Assembly (NCBI RefSeq): GCF_003703475.1
Contig: NZ_RDQM01000008.1
Coordinates: 62,001-126,000, forward strand
Direction: 5' to 3'
DNA: 64,000 nucleotides
Source of the DNA: Allofranklinella schreckenbergeri
Lineage (GTDB): Bacteria > Pseudomonadota > Gammaproteobacteria > Burkholderiales > Burkholderiaceae_C
Shown: positions 17,926 through 28,241 of the stretch, piece by piece
Layout: the number at the start of each line of letters is the position of its first letter
Position numbering within the stretch: the stretch's first letter is position 1
Translations under genes and position numbers: made by a program
The notes under the pieces: model-generated
The model's input: the letters and a program-made list of their open reading frames with translations, nothing else
Told to the model about the DNA's origin: nothing
Databases searched by the model: none

Positions 17926-18552
17926 TTAACGCTCGATGACGTAGCGGATGCGGCGCTCGCCCTGCGGCGGGGTGGGAAAGCCCTCCAGCGCGGCCTGGAA
18001 AAGCTGGCGGAAAACCAGCTCATCGGGCGCCCAGATGTCGTCGTAACGGGCGCTGCTCTCATACGCCACGGCGCCTTGGGCGTCACGCAAAATCAGGCGC
18101 ACTTGCCGCAAGTACAGCGTGGGCGGGCGATCGCGCCCATCGTCCCAATAGCCCCAGCCCCACAAGGGGTGCCAGCTCAAAAAACCGTAGCCGAAATAGC
18201 CGCTGAAATAGCCACCGTAATGGGGCCAGTCGGGGCGGTAGGTGTGGGCCTGGGCCTCGATCTCCAGCCGCATGGCGCCGTGGGCATCGTCGCGCTGCAT
18301 GCCCACCTGAGCCAGGGCCGCGCTGGCCTGGCGTTCAACCATGTCGCGCCAGGGGCTGGCCGCCTGCTGCGAAGGCAGACGCTCCAGCCGATAGGTGGCT
18401 GGCTGGGGCATGGCCGCCAGCGTGGAATAGGCCTGCACATCGTGCTCCAGCACGCGCGTGCTGCTGCAACCTGCCAGAGCGATGCACAAGCCCGCCAAGG
18501 CAGCGCTGGCAACCTTGCGGGCGGAGAGCACGGGACGGGGCATCAAAGTCAT
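17926..18552 (-). CDS. DUF4136-type lipoprotein
   Basis: A 208-aa predicted lipoprotein: N-terminal hydrophobic segment ending in the lipobox LAGC (near residue 29), then a DUF4136-like region with ATYRLERLP and, toward the end, AYESSARYDDI. The middle is rich in Gly, Tyr and Trp (YFSGYFGYGFLSWHPLWGWG). The ATG at 18552 follows AGGAGATTGCCCA. Function unknown; likely an envelope protein anchored by lipid. Transcribed alone, downstream of valS but separated by a terminator and palindrome copy D. Confidence 0.78.
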   Translation of the reverse strand: MTLMPRPVLSARKVASAALAGLCIALAGCSSTRVLEHDVQAYSTLAAMPQPATYRLERLPSQQAASPWRDMVERQASAALAQVGMQRDDAHGAMRLEIEAQAHTYRPDWPHYGGYFSGYFGYGFLSWHPLWGWGYWDDGRDRPPTLYLRQVRLILRDAQGAVAYESSARYDDIWAPDELVFRQLFQAALEGFPTPPQGERRIRYVIER

Positions 18553-18636
18553 TGGGCAATCTCCTGTGAACAACTGGGCAATGCACAGCGCATTGTGCCG
18601 TTGTGGGGAGAGCGCCCTGGGTATCCGCAAAGCCAT

Positions 18637-18710
18637 CCAATCAAAGTAAAAATGGCTTTAATACCATCTTGCCGAAACAAGGCAATTTTATTTCCTATTG
18701 ATTTGTAAAA
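18637..18710 (-). repeat. Dispersed 3'-end palindrome, copy D
   Basis: Arms AATCAAAGTAAA and TTTCCTATTGATTTGTAA; core TTGCCGAAACAAGGCAA forms a small inner hairpin. It lies 53 bases past the valS stop with TTTCGGCA on the valS coding strand. Confidence 0.7.
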
Positions 18711-18750
18711 AACAGACCTGAGGCAGCCCCAAAAGCCTTCGGGCCGCCTC
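18707..18750 (-). terminator. valS terminator
   Basis: On the minus strand a hairpin GAGGCGGCCC/GGGCTGCCTC (18720-18750, one bulge) is followed after seven bases by six U, which belong to the outer arm of palindrome copy D. Confidence 0.6.
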
Positions 18751-18763
18751 ACACCCGCTCACT

Positions 18764-21688
18764 TCAGCCCAGCCGCGCGAGCTTTTCCAACTGCTCGCGC
18801 AGGCGCGCCAGCGTGGCGCCGAAGTCGGCCACGCGCTGCTTTTCCTGCTCGATGACGGCGGGCGGGGCCTTGGCGACGAAGGCTTCGTTGGCGAGCTTGC
18901 CTTGGGCTTTTTTCACCTCGCCTTCCAGGCGGGCGATTTCCTTGTTCAGGCGGGCTTTTTCGGCGGCCACGTCGATTTCGACGAACAGGCACAGGCGCGC
19001 ATCGCCCACCACGGCCACGGGCGCGGCGGCGGCGGCTTGCGCCCACTCGGCCTCGCTGGCAAAGACCTTGACTTCGCTGAGCTTGGCCAGCGCTTGCAGC
19101 ACGGGCGCCACGGCTTGCAGTTGCTGGCTGGCGGCGGCCGAATCGGCCACGGCATACAGCGGCAGGCGCTGCGCGGGGGAGATGTTCATCTCGCCGCGCA
19201 GGGTGCGGCAGGCGTCCACCAGGGCTTTGAGCTGGGCGACTTCGGCCTCGGCGGCTTCGTCGATGTTTTCGGCCTGCGCCTGCGGGTAGGGCGCGGTGGC
19301 GATGCTGCCGCCGGGCGGCACGGTCTTGCCTGCCAGCGGGGCCACGACTTGCCACAGCGCTTCGGTCACGAACGGGATGACGGGGTGCGCCAGGCGCAGC
19401 ACGGCTTCGAGCACGCGCAGCAGGGTGCGGCGCGTGGCGCGCTGCTGCTCGGGCGTGCCGGTCTGGATTTGCACCTTGGCGATTTCCAGATACCAGTCGC
19501 AATACTCGTTCCAGACGAAGTCGTAGATGGCGGTGGCGACGTTGTCCAGGCGGTAGTCGGCAAAGCCTTGGGCCACGGCGGCCTCGGTCTTTTGCAGGCG
19601 GCTGACGATCCAGCGATCGGCGGCGCTGCGGTGCTGGGTGCTGCTTTCATCGCCACAGTCGTAGCCCTCGCAGTTCATCAGCACGAAGCGGCTGGCGTTC
19701 CAGAGCTTGTTGCAGAAGTTGCGGTAGCCCTCGCAGCGCTTGCTGTCGAAGTTGATGCTGCGGCCCAGGCTCGCCAACGCCGCGAAGGTAAAGCGCAGCG
19801 CGTCCGCGCCGTAGGCGGGGATGCCGTCCGGAAACTCCTTGCGCGTGGCTTTTTCCACCTGCGGCGCGGTTTCGGGCTTGCGCAGGCCGGTGGTGCGTTT
19901 TTTCAGCAGCGGCTCCAGCGCGATGCCGTCGATCAAGTCCACGGGGTCGAGCACGTTGCCTTCCGATTTGCTCATCTTCTTGCCCTGCGCGTCGCGCACC
20001 AGGCCGTGGATGTACACGTCCTTGAAGGGCACGCGGCCGGTGAAGTGGGTCGTCATCATGATCATGCGCGCGACCCAGAAGAAGATGATGTCGTAGCCGG
20101 TGACCAGCACGCTGCTGGGCAGGTAGAGGTTGTAGTCGGCGGTGGCATTGCTGCTGCCGTCCGTGCTCTGGGCCTCGGGCCAGCCCATGGTCGAGAAGGG
20201 CACGAGCGCTGACGAGTACCAGGTGTCCAGCACGTCGGGGTCGCGCTCCAATGCGCCGGTGTAGCCTGCGGCAGCGGCCTTGGCGCGGGCTTCGTCCTCG
20301 TTGCGGGCCACGTACACGCTGCCGTCCTCGCCGTACCAGGCGGGGATTTGGTGGCCCCACCAGAGCTGGCGGCTGATGGTCCAGTCCTGGATGTTGTTCA
20401 TCCACTGGTTGTAGGTGTTGACCCAGTTCTCGGGCACGAAGCGCACCTGGCCGCTTTGCACGGCGTCGATGGCTTTTTGCGCGATGGATTTCGTTTCGCC
20501 TTCGCCCACCTTGGTCATGGCGATGAACCACTGGTCAGTCAGCATGGGCTCGACGATTTGGCCCGTGCGGGCGCAGCGCGGCACCATGAGCTTGTGTTTT
20601 TTCGTTTCGACCAAAGCGCCGATGGCTTCCAGATCCTTGACGACGGCCTTGCGTGCCACGAAGCGATCCAGCCCGCGGAAGATTTCAGGCGCGTTGTCGT
20701 TGATGGTGGCGTCCAGATTCAGCACGCCGATCAGCGGCAGGTCGTGGCGCTGGCCCACGGCGTAGTCGTTCACGTCGTGCGCAGGCGTGACCTTGACCAC
20801 GCCAGTGCCAAATTCCTTATCGACATATTCATCGGCAATCACGGGGATTTCACGTCCCACCAGCGGCAGCGTCACCGTTTTGCCGATCAGGTGCCGGTAG
20901 CGCTCGTCCTCGGGGTGCACCATCACGGCCACGTCGCCCAGCATGGTTTCGGGCCGCGTGGTGGCGACTGTCAGGCTGCCGCTGCCGTCCGTGAGCGGGT
21001 AGGCGATGTGCCAGAGAAAGCCGTCTTCCTCCTCGCTCTCCACCTCCAGATCGCTCACCGCGCTTTTGAGCACGGGGTCCCAGTTCACCAGGCGCTTGCC
21101 GCGGTAAATCAGGCCCTGCTCATACAGGCGCACGAAGGTTTCGGTCACCACCTTGGAGAGCTTCTCGTCCATGGTGAAGTACTCGCGGCTCCAGTCCACC
21201 GTGTCGCCCATGCGGCGCATTTGCTCGGTGATGGTGTTGCCGCTTTGCTCTTTCCACTCCCACACCTTGGCGACGAAGTTCTTGCGCGCCTCGGGCGGCG
21301 TGGCGCCCATGTCGTAGCGGCTGATGCCTTGCGCCTGCAACTGGCGCTCGACCACGATTTGCGTGGCAATGCCGGCGTGGTCGGTGCCCGGAACCCAGGC
21401 CGTGTTGAAGCCCCGCATGCGGTGGTAGCGCGTGAGGCTGTCCATGATGGTCTGGTTGAAGGCATGGCCCATGTGCAGCGTGCCCGTCACGTTGGGCGGC
21501 GGCAGTTGGATGGCGAAGTTCTCGCCCTTGGCCGCCGCCTCGGCGCTGGGCGCGCCCGTGCCGCGAAAGCCCGCCGCGCCTAAGCCTGCGGCTTCCCACG
21601 CGGGGCCCCATTGGGCCTCGATGGCGGCGGGTTCAAAGGATTTGGACAGGCTGGCGAGGCCGGGTTGGGCGGGGGTGGTCTGGCTCAT
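18764..21688 (-). CDS. valS: Valyl-tRNA synthetase
   Basis: Class I aminoacyl-tRNA synthetase charging tRNA-Val, with an editing domain for threonyl errors. 974 aa. The HIGH-type motif is [15 protein letters not shown], the KMSKS motif is [14 protein letters not shown]; a C-terminal coiled-coil arm follows ([20 protein letters not shown]). The start [11 protein letters not shown] at 21688 is preferred over an upstream in-frame ATG that would add a 41-residue non-conserved leader. Divergent from metG across about 200 bases. Confidence 0.97.
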   Translation of the reverse strand: MSQTTPAQPGLASLSKSFEPAAIEAQWGPAWEAAGLGAAGFRGTGAPSAEAAAKGENFAIQLPPPNVTGTLHMGHAFNQTIMDSLTRYHRMRGFNTAWVPGTDHAGIATQIVVERQLQAQGISRYDMGATPPEARKNFVAKVWEWKEQSGNTITEQMRRMGDTVDWSREYFTMDEKLSKVVTETFVRLYEQGLIYRGKRLVNWDPVLKSAVSDLEVESEEEDGFLWHIAYPLTDGSGSLTVATTRPETMLGDVAVMVHPEDERYRHLIGKTVTLPLVGREIPVIADEYVDKEFGTGVVKVTPAHDVNDYAVGQRHDLPLIGVLNLDATINDNAPEIFRGLDRFVARKAVVKDLEAIGALVETKKHKLMVPRCARTGQIVEPMLTDQWFIAMTKVGEGETKSIAQKAIDAVQSGQVRFVPENWVNTYNQWMNNIQDWTISRQLWWGHQIPAWYGEDGSVYVARNEDEARAKAAAAGYTGALERDPDVLDTWYSSALVPFSTMGWPEAQSTDGSSNATADYNLYLPSSVLVTGYDIIFFWVARMIMMTTHFTGRVPFKDVYIHGLVRDAQGKKMSKSEGNVLDPVDLIDGIALEPLLKKRTTGLRKPETAPQVEKATRKEFPDGIPAYGADALRFTFAALASLGRSINFDSKRCEGYRNFCNKLWNASRFVLMNCEGYDCGDESSTQHRSAADRWIVSRLQKTEAAVAQGFADYRLDNVATAIYDFVWNEYCDWYLEIAKVQIQTGTPEQQRATRRTLLRVLEAVLRLAHPVIPFVTEALWQVVAPLAGKTVPPGGSIATAPYPQAQAENIDEAAEAEVAQLKALVDACRTLRGEMNISPAQRLPLYAVADSAAASQQLQAVAPVLQALAKLSEVKVFASEAEWAQAAAAAPVAVVGDARLCLFVEIDVAAEKARLNKEIARLEGEVKKAQGKLANEAFVAKAPPAVIEQEKQRVADFGATLARLREQLEKLARLG

Positions 21689-21890
21689 GGTGGGCAAAGG
21701 ACAGCAACAAGCGGCAGCCGACGCCAAAAGGCAAGCGCTGCCGCTGCAAATGGGGTGAAGGGGGGATGAAGGGGGTGGGAATAAAGGGGCGTATTTTACG
21801 TTTCGCTGCACGCTCTAGAATCGCGCGCTTTGCCCGGCGCAATCAGCGCCAGCACGAGACAAGACAGCCCAACGCACCCGCGCCCATCCC

Positions 21891-24047
21891 ATGACCCAAC
21901 GCACGATTTTTGCCACCACCGCCCTGCCGTACGCCAACGGCGCTTTTCACATCGGCCACATCATGGAGTACATCCAGGCCGATATCTGGGTGCGCTTTCA
22001 GCGCATGCGCGGGCACCGGGTGGATTTCGTCGGCGCGGATGACGCGCACGGCGCGCCCATCATGATTGCGGCCGAGAAGGCGGGCAAAACGCCCGAGCAG
22101 TTCGTGGCCGATATTGCCGCGGGCCGCAAGCCCTATCTGGAGGGCTTTCACATCGCCTTTGACCACTGGCACTGCACCCACAGCCCGGAAAACACCGAGC
22201 TGGCGCAGCAGATTTACCGGGATTTGCAGCAAGCGGGCTTGATCGAGACGCGCACCATCGAGCAGTTTTTCGACCCCGACAAGGGCATGTTCCTGCCCGA
22301 CCGCTACATCAAGGGCGAGTGCCCCAAATGCCACGCCAAAGACCAGTACGGCGACAACTGCGAGGTGTGCAGCTCCGTCTATGCCCCCACCGATTTGATC
22401 GAGCCGTACTCCGCGCTCTCGGGCGCCAGGCCCGTGCTCAAGGAGTCCGAGCACTTCTTCTTCAAGCTCTCCGATCCGCGCTGCGTGGCCTTTTTGCAGG
22501 AGTGGACGCAAAACGGCCGCCACGTGCAGCCCGAGGTGGCCAACAAGGTCAAGGAATGGTTCACCGTGCGCACCAACCCCGACGGCAGCACCAGCGAGGG
22601 CCTGGGCGATTGGGACATCAGCCGCGATGCGCCCTACTTCGGCATCCCCATCCCGGACGCGCCGGGCAAATACTTCTACGTCTGGCTCGACGCCCCCGTG
22701 GGCTACCTGGCCTCGCTCAAAAGCCTGCTGACCCAGCGCGGCGAGGATTACGACGCCTACCTGGCCAACCCCGAGCTGGAGCAGGTGCACTTCATCGGCA
22801 AGGACATCGTCACCTTCCACACCCTGTTCTGGCCCGCCATGCTGCACTTCAGTGGCCGCAAAACGCCCGACCAAATCTGCGTGCACGGCTTTCTCACCGT
22901 CAACAACGGCGAGAAGATGAGCAAAAGCCGTGGTACCGGCCTCGATCCGCTCAAATACCTTGACCTCAAGATGAACCCCGAGTGGCTGCGCTACTACCTG
23001 GCCGCCAAGCTCAACGGCCGCAACGAGGATGTGGACTTCAACGCCGAGGACTTCATGGCCCGCGTCAACGCCGATCTGGTGGGCAAATACGTCAACATCG
23101 CCAGCCGCGCTGCTGGCTTTATCGCCAAACGCTTCGATGGCCGCCTGGGCCTGCCCTCGGGCGACGGCCATGCGCTGCTGCAAACCCTGCGCGCCAAGGC
23201 CGATGACATCGCCGACGCCTTCGAGCGTCGCGACAGTGCCCGCGCGTTGCGCGAAGTCATGCTGCTGGCCGATCGCGTCAACGAATATGTGGACGCCAAC
23301 AAACCCTGGGAGCTGGCCAAAGACCCCGCCCAGAGCGAGCGCCTGCACGACGTCTGCACCACCTGCATCGAGGCTTTTCGCATCCTCACCATCTACCTCA
23401 AGCCCGTGCTGCCTGCGCTGGCCGCGCAGGTCGAAGGCTTTTTGCAAGTGCCCCCCTTCACCTTTGCCGATGCGCAAACGCCGCTGGGCGCGGGCCAGAC
23501 CATTGCGGGCTTCAAGCACCTGATCCAGCGCGTGGAGCAGGCGCAGTTGCTCGCCCTGTTCGAGCCGCCCGCCGACGCCAATGCCGCCGCGCCAGCGCCA
23601 ACCGCAGCGAAAAAAGACGGCAAGAAAGACAGCAAGAAAACCGCCCCCGCCTTCGATCCCAACGCCCCCGGCGGCGAGCCGCTGGGCGACACCATCACCA
23701 TCGACGACTTCGCCAAAATCGACCTGCGCATCGCCAAAATCCTCGCCTGCCAGCGCGTGGAGGGCTCGACCAAGCTGCTGCAACTGACGCTGGATGCGGG
23801 CGAGAGGGACGCCAGCGGCCAACCCATCACCCGCAACGTCTTCAGCGGCATTGCCAGCATGTACCAGCCCGAGCAGCTCGTGGGCAAGCTCACCGTCATG
23901 GTCGCCAACCTCGCGCCGCGCAAGATGAAATTCGGCCTCTCCGAAGGCATGGTGCTGGCCGCCAGCCACGCCGATGAAGCCAGCCAGCCGGGCATTTACG
24001 TGCTCGAACCCTTCCCCGGCGCGCAGCCGGGCATGCGCGTGCGTTGA
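21891..24047 (+). CDS. metG: Methionyl-tRNA synthetase
   Basis: Class I synthetase for tRNA-Met, including the initiator. 718 aa. The HIGH motif is in [18 protein letters not shown]; a zinc-binding knuckle appears as [17 protein letters not shown]; the KMSKS motif is [14 protein letters not shown] charged Lys/Ala linker near residues 560-590 leads to the C-terminal tRNA-binding (Trbp111-like) domain with [15 protein letters not shown] good -10 element, TAGAAT, lies at 21816-21821. A strong intrinsic terminator follows the gene. Confidence 0.97.
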   Translation: MTQRTIFATTALPYANGAFHIGHIMEYIQADIWVRFQRMRGHRVDFVGADDAHGAPIMIAAEKAGKTPEQFVADIAAGRKPYLEGFHIAFDHWHCTHSPENTELAQQIYRDLQQAGLIETRTIEQFFDPDKGMFLPDRYIKGECPKCHAKDQYGDNCEVCSSVYAPTDLIEPYSALSGARPVLKESEHFFFKLSDPRCVAFLQEWTQNGRHVQPEVANKVKEWFTVRTNPDGSTSEGLGDWDISRDAPYFGIPIPDAPGKYFYVWLDAPVGYLASLKSLLTQRGEDYDAYLANPELEQVHFIGKDIVTFHTLFWPAMLHFSGRKTPDQICVHGFLTVNNGEKMSKSRGTGLDPLKYLDLKMNPEWLRYYLAAKLNGRNEDVDFNAEDFMARVNADLVGKYVNIASRAAGFIAKRFDGRLGLPSGDGHALLQTLRAKADDIADAFERRDSARALREVMLLADRVNEYVDANKPWELAKDPAQSERLHDVCTTCIEAFRILTIYLKPVLPALAAQVEGFLQVPPFTFADAQTPLGAGQTIAGFKHLIQRVEQAQLLALFEPPADANAAAPAPTAAKKDGKKDSKKTAPAFDPNAPGGEPLGDTITIDDFAKIDLRIAKILACQRVEGSTKLLQLTLDAGERDASGQPITRNVFSGIASMYQPEQLVGKLTVMVANLAPRKMKFGLSEGMVLAASHADEASQPGIYVLEPFPGAQPGMRVR

Positions 24048-24074
24048 GCGGCCGCTTGACCTCCCGCACAAAGC

Positions 24075-24098
24075 AAACGGCGCTAGGGCGCCGTTTTT
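24075..24098 (+). terminator. metG intrinsic terminator
   Basis: AAACGGCGC, loop TAGG, GCGCCGTTT, then two further T (five T in a row). Starts 28 bases after the metG stop and is directly followed by palindrome copy E1. Confidence 0.85.
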
Positions 24099-24099
24099 A

Positions 24100-24176
24100 T
24101 TACACATCAAAAAGAAAAGAAATCACCTTGTTTCGGCATGGTGGATAACAAGTCGTTTTTCCTCTGGATATGTAAA
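24100..24176 (+). repeat. Dispersed 3'-end palindrome, copy E1
   Basis: Left arm TTACACATCAAAAAGAAA, right arm degenerate (GGATATGTAA); core TTTCGGCATGGTGG with inner stem CACC/GGTG. First of two tandem copies between the convergent metG and GST genes. Confidence 0.7.
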
Positions 24177-24181
24177 GATTA

Positions 24182-24258
24182 TTACACACCAAAGGCAAGA
24201 AAACCACCCGTTTTCGGCAACGCATGCCAATCTGGCATTTTCCTATTGATCGATAAAA
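24182..24258 (+). repeat. Dispersed 3'-end palindrome, copy E2
   Basis: Left arm TTACACACCAAAGGCAAG, right arm TTTTCCTATTGATCGATAA; core TTTTCGGCAACG, then a separate hairpin ATGCCAATCTGGCAT. It follows E1 after five bases and ends ten bases before the GST stop. Confidence 0.65.
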
Positions 24259-24268
24259 CTGCCAACCC

Positions 24269-24919
24269 TCACACACGCGCCAGCGGCTGCGCCTCCAATT
24301 GCGCCAACGCCTGCTGCACCGCCGGGCGCTGCTGCATGCGCGCGTAATGCGCCGCCACTTTCGGGAATTCCCCGATATCCACGCTATCGCCCGCCAGCCA
24401 GCCCGCCACCGTGAAAAGGTAGGGATCGGCCACCGTGTAGGCATCGCCCATCACCCAGTCGCAGCCCTCGGGCAGGTAGTTTTGCTCGATGTAGGCAAAC
24501 GCATCGCGCATGTTCTGCGGCACCTTGGCCGCCATGCTTTGCCGGGCAGCGGCATCGTCGCTCCAGCGCGCCGCGCGCAAGCGGTGGGAATGCGCCACGT
24601 GCGCCGTGCTGACCAAATAGCTGTTGAACGCTTGCATCTGCGCAAACGCCCACGCATCTTCCAGCGGCGCCAGTCGCGCCTGGGCAAAGCGCTGCGCCAC
24701 ATAGACCAGCAGCGCAGGTGTTTCCGTCAACACCCCTTGCGGCGTGCGCAGCAGCGGCACCCGCCCCTTGGGGTTGAGCGCCAGATACCCCGCGCTGCGC
24801 TGGGCCTGCTGCGCAAAATCGAGCAGCACCAAATCGAAATCCGCCCCCGCTTCCAGCAAGGCAATGTGGGTGGCCAGCGCGCAAGTGCCGCGGGCCGAAT
24901 ACAGCGTGAGTTCAGGCAT
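24269..24919 (-). CDS. Glutathione S-transferase family protein
   Basis: A 216-aa cytosolic GST: thioredoxin-fold N-terminal domain (ELTLYSARGTCALATHIALL, with NPKGRVPLLRT and the glutathione-binding TETPALLVY), then an all-helical C-terminal domain with GDAYTVADPYLFTVAGWL. The motif SARGTC resembles bacterial beta-class enzymes. It would conjugate or reduce electrophiles with glutathione; substrate unknown. The ATG at 24919 is supported by the conserved domain start. Convergent with metG. Confidence 0.9.
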   Translation of the reverse strand: MPELTLYSARGTCALATHIALLEAGADFDLVLLDFAQQAQRSAGYLALNPKGRVPLLRTPQGVLTETPALLVYVAQRFAQARLAPLEDAWAFAQMQAFNSYLVSTAHVAHSHRLRAARWSDDAAARQSMAAKVPQNMRDAFAYIEQNYLPEGCDWVMGDAYTVADPYLFTVAGWLAGDSVDIGEFPKVAAHYARMQQRPAVQQALAQLEAQPLARV

Positions 24920-25136
24920 GGCAAAGTCCTCCAGAAGGCAAAGCCCGCCATCTTGCCACCGTCGCCCCGCCCCACCCCGCCTCGCAGCGCCTGCCAAGCA
25001 GCGCCTGTTTACAGGGTGAGCGCAAAAGGGCATTCTTGCCCCCGCCCATGTGCCAGCCTGCGCGGCTACAGGCTTGCAATGGCCGCTCTGGCCACCAAAT
25101 CACTCATGGTTTTGGACTTTCAGCACACTCAGACAC

Positions 25137-26153
25137 ATGCAATTCAAGGACTATTACGACATCCTCGGCGTGGCTAAAAACGCCAGCCAGGAGGACATCC
25201 GCAAGGCCTACCGCAAGCTCGCGCGCCAATACCATCCCGACGTGAGCAAAGCGCCTGACGCCGCCGCCCGCATGGCCGAAATCAACGAGGCCAACACCGT
25301 GCTGGGCGACCCCGAAAAGCGCGCCGCCTACGACACCGTGGGCGCCCAGGCCTGGGCCGCAGGCGCGCGCTCGGGCGACGACGTGCGCCCGCCGCCGGGC
25401 TGGAACAGCGGCTGGCATCAAAGCAGCAGCGCCAGCGCCGAAGACTTCGCGCGCCACTTTGGCCAAAGCGGCTTTGCGGGCGGCGACGGGGGCGAGTACA
25501 GCGACTTCTTCGAGCACCTGTTTGGCCAGGCCCGCGCACGCGCCCAAAGCCAGGCGCGCGCGAGCGACACTGCCCCGCACCGCGGCCAGGATCAGCACGC
25601 GCGCATCGAGCTGGAGCTGCTGGACGCCTACCGTGGCGCCGAGCGCCAATTCACCCTGCGCGACGCCCGCTTTGACGCGCAGGGCCACATCGTCCATGAC
25701 GAGCGCACGCTGCACGTGAAAATCCCCGCCGGGGTGAAAGAGGGGCAAATGATCCGCCTGGCTGGCCAGGGCAGCCCCGGCCTCAACGGCGGCCCTGCGG
25801 GCGACGTTTTGCTGCAAGTGCATCTGCGCCCCGACCCGCGCTGGCGCGTCGAGGGGCGCGATGTGACGCAGAAACTGCGCGTCACTCCGTGGGAAGCCGC
25901 CCTGGGCGGCGAAGTCCAAGTGCACACGCCCGAGGGCAAAACCGTGCACGTTGGCGTGCCCGCAGGCTCCGGCTCGGGCCGCAAGCTGCGCCTCAAGGGC
26001 CGCGGTATCCCCGCCAGCAGCGCCAGCGGCCAGGCGGGCGATTTGTATCTGGAGCTGGACATCGCCGTGCCCGGCGCCGTCACCGAAGCGCAAAAAGCCG
26101 CCTGGCAAGCCTTGGCCCAGAGCTACCCCGGCTTCGATCCCCGCCGCGCCTGA
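25137..26153 (+). CDS. cbpA: Curved DNA-binding protein CbpA, DnaJ-type co-chaperone
   Basis: A 338-aa class II J-domain protein. The J domain occupies residues 1-70 with the HPD triad (RQYHPDVSK), a Gly/Ser-rich linker follows (about 75-150, no zinc-finger cysteines), then two C-terminal beta domains with LHVKIPAGVKEGQMIRLAGQ. It stimulates DnaK and in E. coli also binds curved DNA. Followed after 26 bases by a CbpM-like modulator gene, which strengthens the assignment over DnaJ. Confidence 0.9.
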   Translation: MQFKDYYDILGVAKNASQEDIRKAYRKLARQYHPDVSKAPDAAARMAEINEANTVLGDPEKRAAYDTVGAQAWAAGARSGDDVRPPPGWNSGWHQSSSASAEDFARHFGQSGFAGGDGGEYSDFFEHLFGQARARAQSQARASDTAPHRGQDQHARIELELLDAYRGAERQFTLRDARFDAQGHIVHDERTLHVKIPAGVKEGQMIRLAGQGSPGLNGGPAGDVLLQVHLRPDPRWRVEGRDVTQKLRVTPWEAALGGEVQVHTPEGKTVHVGVPAGSGSGRKLRLKGRGIPASSASGQAGDLYLELDIAVPGAVTEAQKAAWQALAQSYPGFDPRRA

Positions 26154-26179
26154 GCGCGCCCCACCCAGGAGAGAACACC

Positions 26180-26539
26180 ATGCCCACCCCCCTCACGCTG
26201 ACGGCCGATCTGGTTGAACTGCTGGACGACGCCGCGCTCGACATCCACCAACTGGCCTGCGGCTGCGCCATGAGCGCCCAATGGGTTTACGCCCGCGTTG
26301 AAGCGGGCGTGCTGCACCCCGCGCAAGGCGCCGCCAGCGCCAGCGCCGCCCAATGGCGCTTTGCCAGCGCCGCCCTGACCCGCGCGCGCCGCCTCGCCCA
26401 GTTGGAGCGCATTTACGACGCCGATCCGCAACTGGCCGCCCTTGCGGCCGACTTGATGGAAGAAGTCGCCGCCCTGCGCCAGCAAGTGCAGGCATTGCAA
26501 GCCATGCCAGCACCGCCCACACTTCCAGAAGCGGATTGA
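26180..26539 (+). CDS. cbpM: CbpM-like chaperone modulator
   Basis: A 119-aa MerR-like helical protein (VELLDDAALDIHQLACGCAM, then a coiled-coil C-terminus with AALRQQVQALQAM). CbpM binds the J domain of CbpA and blocks its action with DnaK. The ATG at 26180 follows CAGGAGAGAACACC. Size and position directly after cbpA match known pairs; sequence similarity is moderate. Confidence 0.8.
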   Translation: MPTPLTLTADLVELLDDAALDIHQLACGCAMSAQWVYARVEAGVLHPAQGAASASAAQWRFASAALTRARRLAQLERIYDADPQLAALAADLMEEVAALRQQVQALQAMPAPPTLPEAD

Positions 26540-26713
26540 GCGCCTGTTCAGCATCTTGCCCAAAACACCCCCGCGCGCCCATCCAGCGCGTACGGATGGG
26601 GCCATGAAGCGATACAACCATGCCCGCGCGCCGCACGCGCGCGCAGGCCCTTCGCTTTCGGATCGGCTTTCGGATCAATAATCGCGGCCCCTGCCCTCCC
26701 GGATATTGCGCCC

Positions 26714-27184
26714 ATGACTGCCTCGCCCCCGCCCCCACCTTCCGCCGCTGCCGGCTTGCCCGATCTGCAAGAGCAAATCAGCGGCTTTCAGCAAGTGCGC
26801 CAGGCGCATCGGCTGGAGCTGATTGAAGACTACGTGGAGCTGATCTCCGACTTGCTGCGCAGCACCGGCCAGGCGCGCCAGGTGCAGATTGCGCAGCGCC
26901 TGGGGGTAGCGCAGCCCACGGTGGCCAAGATGCTCAAGCGCCTGGAGGCCGAGGGCTATGTGCATTTGCGCCCCTACCAGGGTGTGTTGCTGACCGAGCG
27001 CGGCGAGGCCACCGCCCTCTACAGCCGCCAGCGGCACCAGTTGGTCGAAGCCTTCCTGCTGGCCCTGGGGGTCGATGCCGCCACCGCCCGCCGCGATGCC
27101 GAGGGCATGGAGCACCACGTCAGCGAGGCCACCTTGCAAGCCTTCCAGCGCTTTCTCGACCGCGCTGCCCAGCCCCCGCAATAA
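26714..27184 (+). CDS. mntR: Manganese-responsive regulator MntR (DtxR family)
   Basis: A 156-aa transcription factor. The winged helix contains [20 protein letters not shown] and the metal-sensing dimer domain contains [19 protein letters not shown], matching the E. coli MntR layout with its His/Glu/Cys-type manganese ligands. With Mn2+ it represses manganese importers and can activate exporters. No manganese transporter gene lies next to it, so its targets are elsewhere. Proline-rich N-terminal tail. Convergent with the XRE regulator gene. Confidence 0.92.
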   Translation: MTASPPPPPSAAAGLPDLQEQISGFQQVRQAHRLELIEDYVELISDLLRSTGQARQVQIAQRLGVAQPTVAKMLKRLEAEGYVHLRPYQGVLLTERGEATALYSRQRHQLVEAFLLALGVDAATARRDAEGMEHHVSEATLQAFQRFLDRAAQPPQ

Positions 27185-27259
27185 TCACATCAAAAGAAAA
27201 CAAACATCAATGCCATCATGCCAAAACAGCATGATTTTGTTTCTTTTTGAATTGTAAAA
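27185..27259 (-). repeat. Dispersed 3'-end palindrome, copy F
   Basis: Fills the entire gap between the convergent mntR and XRE stops. Arms ACATCAAAAGAAAAC and TTTCTTTTTGAATTGT; inner stem ATCATGC/GCATGAT with a core variant TGCCAAAA. Confidence 0.7.
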
Positions 27260-27991
27260 TTATCGCCTCAAATTGCTGAAGGCCGCATACTCCCAGCGGC
27301 GCAACGCCAAAATCATGGTGTAACCCTCGCGCTCGCTGGCAGGCACCTTCTGATCGCTCAAATGCTGCTGGGAAAAGTCCTGCCCCAGCTTTTGCATGCG
27401 CTCGAGCATGCCCGGCGCGGCCGCGCGGCTGATGCTGCCGTGCACCAGGTACAGGCCCTCATCGTCGTGCGCAAACGCGCCGCCGAGGTAATCCATCGCC
27501 ACATGCTCGCGGAAGAACTGCATCACCGGGCCGTTGGGCCGCCATTTGAAAGTCTTGGCGAGCTTGAGGCGATAGCGGTTGAGCGGGCGCAATTCCAGAA
27601 TGCCCAGGCGGTCGAGCTGGGCGAGGTATTTCACGCATTCGGCTTCGGTGAGGCGATAGACGCTGACCATTTGCTCCACCGTCCACAAACTCATGGCGTT
27701 GACCGCCACCAGCAGCAGCTTTTTGTCGGCAATCACCGCCCGTTCCTGCTCCACGCTGAGCTGCGCCAGCATGGGCTGCTGGTCGGCCACACGGCGCGCC
27801 AGCTCGACAAACTCCACCCCCAGCGCGCGGCAAATGGCATCAATGCGCGACAGCGCCATATCCCCCTTGGCCAGCATGCGTTTGACGCTGGATTCGGCCA
27901 TACCCAGCTCCTGCGCCAAATCGGCGTAAGTCATGCGGTTGGCTTTGAGTTCTTTTTTGATGACGGCGATGAGGTCTTGGGTGGTGCTCAT
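27260..27991 (-). CDS. XRE-family transcriptional regulator
   Basis: A 243-aa protein. Residues 15-65 form an HTH (MTYADLAQELGMAESSVKRM, then SRIDAICRALGVEF). The rest is a helical domain that may sense a ligand (VAVNAMSLWTVEQMVSVYRL, then FFREHVAMDYLGGAF). No purine-rich ribosome site precedes the ATG at 27991; the upstream sequence is pyrimidine-rich, so initiation may be weak or leaderless. Divergent from the MFS-acyltransferase gene, which it may regulate (inference). Targets unknown. Confidence 0.75.
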   Translation of the reverse strand: MSTTQDLIAVIKKELKANRMTYADLAQELGMAESSVKRMLAKGDMALSRIDAICRALGVEFVELARRVADQQPMLAQLSVEQERAVIADKKLLLVAVNAMSLWTVEQMVSVYRLTEAECVKYLAQLDRLGILELRPLNRYRLKLAKTFKWRPNGPVMQFFREHVAMDYLGGAFAHDDEGLYLVHGSISRAAAPGMLERMQKLGQDFSQQHLSDQKVPASEREGYTMILALRRWEYAAFSNLRR

Positions 27992-28241
27992 GGGAAAGGA
28001 GAAGGCAAAAGGGGAAAATGCAAAAAGGTATCGCAATACGATCCCGAAAGTCGATTCAGCCTGGATTTTGATACAAATAACGCCACTTTGACGACCAAAG
28101 CTGAAACACTGGCGGCTGCCTTGCGGCTTGTGTTGTTTCAGAAGCCGACCGTTCTGCCGCCGCCGCTCGGCAAGCTCTGCCACGATACTTTCGCCCCACC
28201 CTGACCACCCCTTCACACCCCCCTGCACGCCAGGCTTTGCC

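Noticed and set aside
21843-24110. A 755-codon minus-strand open frame opposite metG
   Set aside because: Antisense shadow; metG has all catalytic motifs on the plus strand.
26539-26570. Possible partial copy of the 163-bp element (CGCCTGTTCAGCATCTTG)
   Set aside because: Only a short imperfect match to one end, with no partner end.
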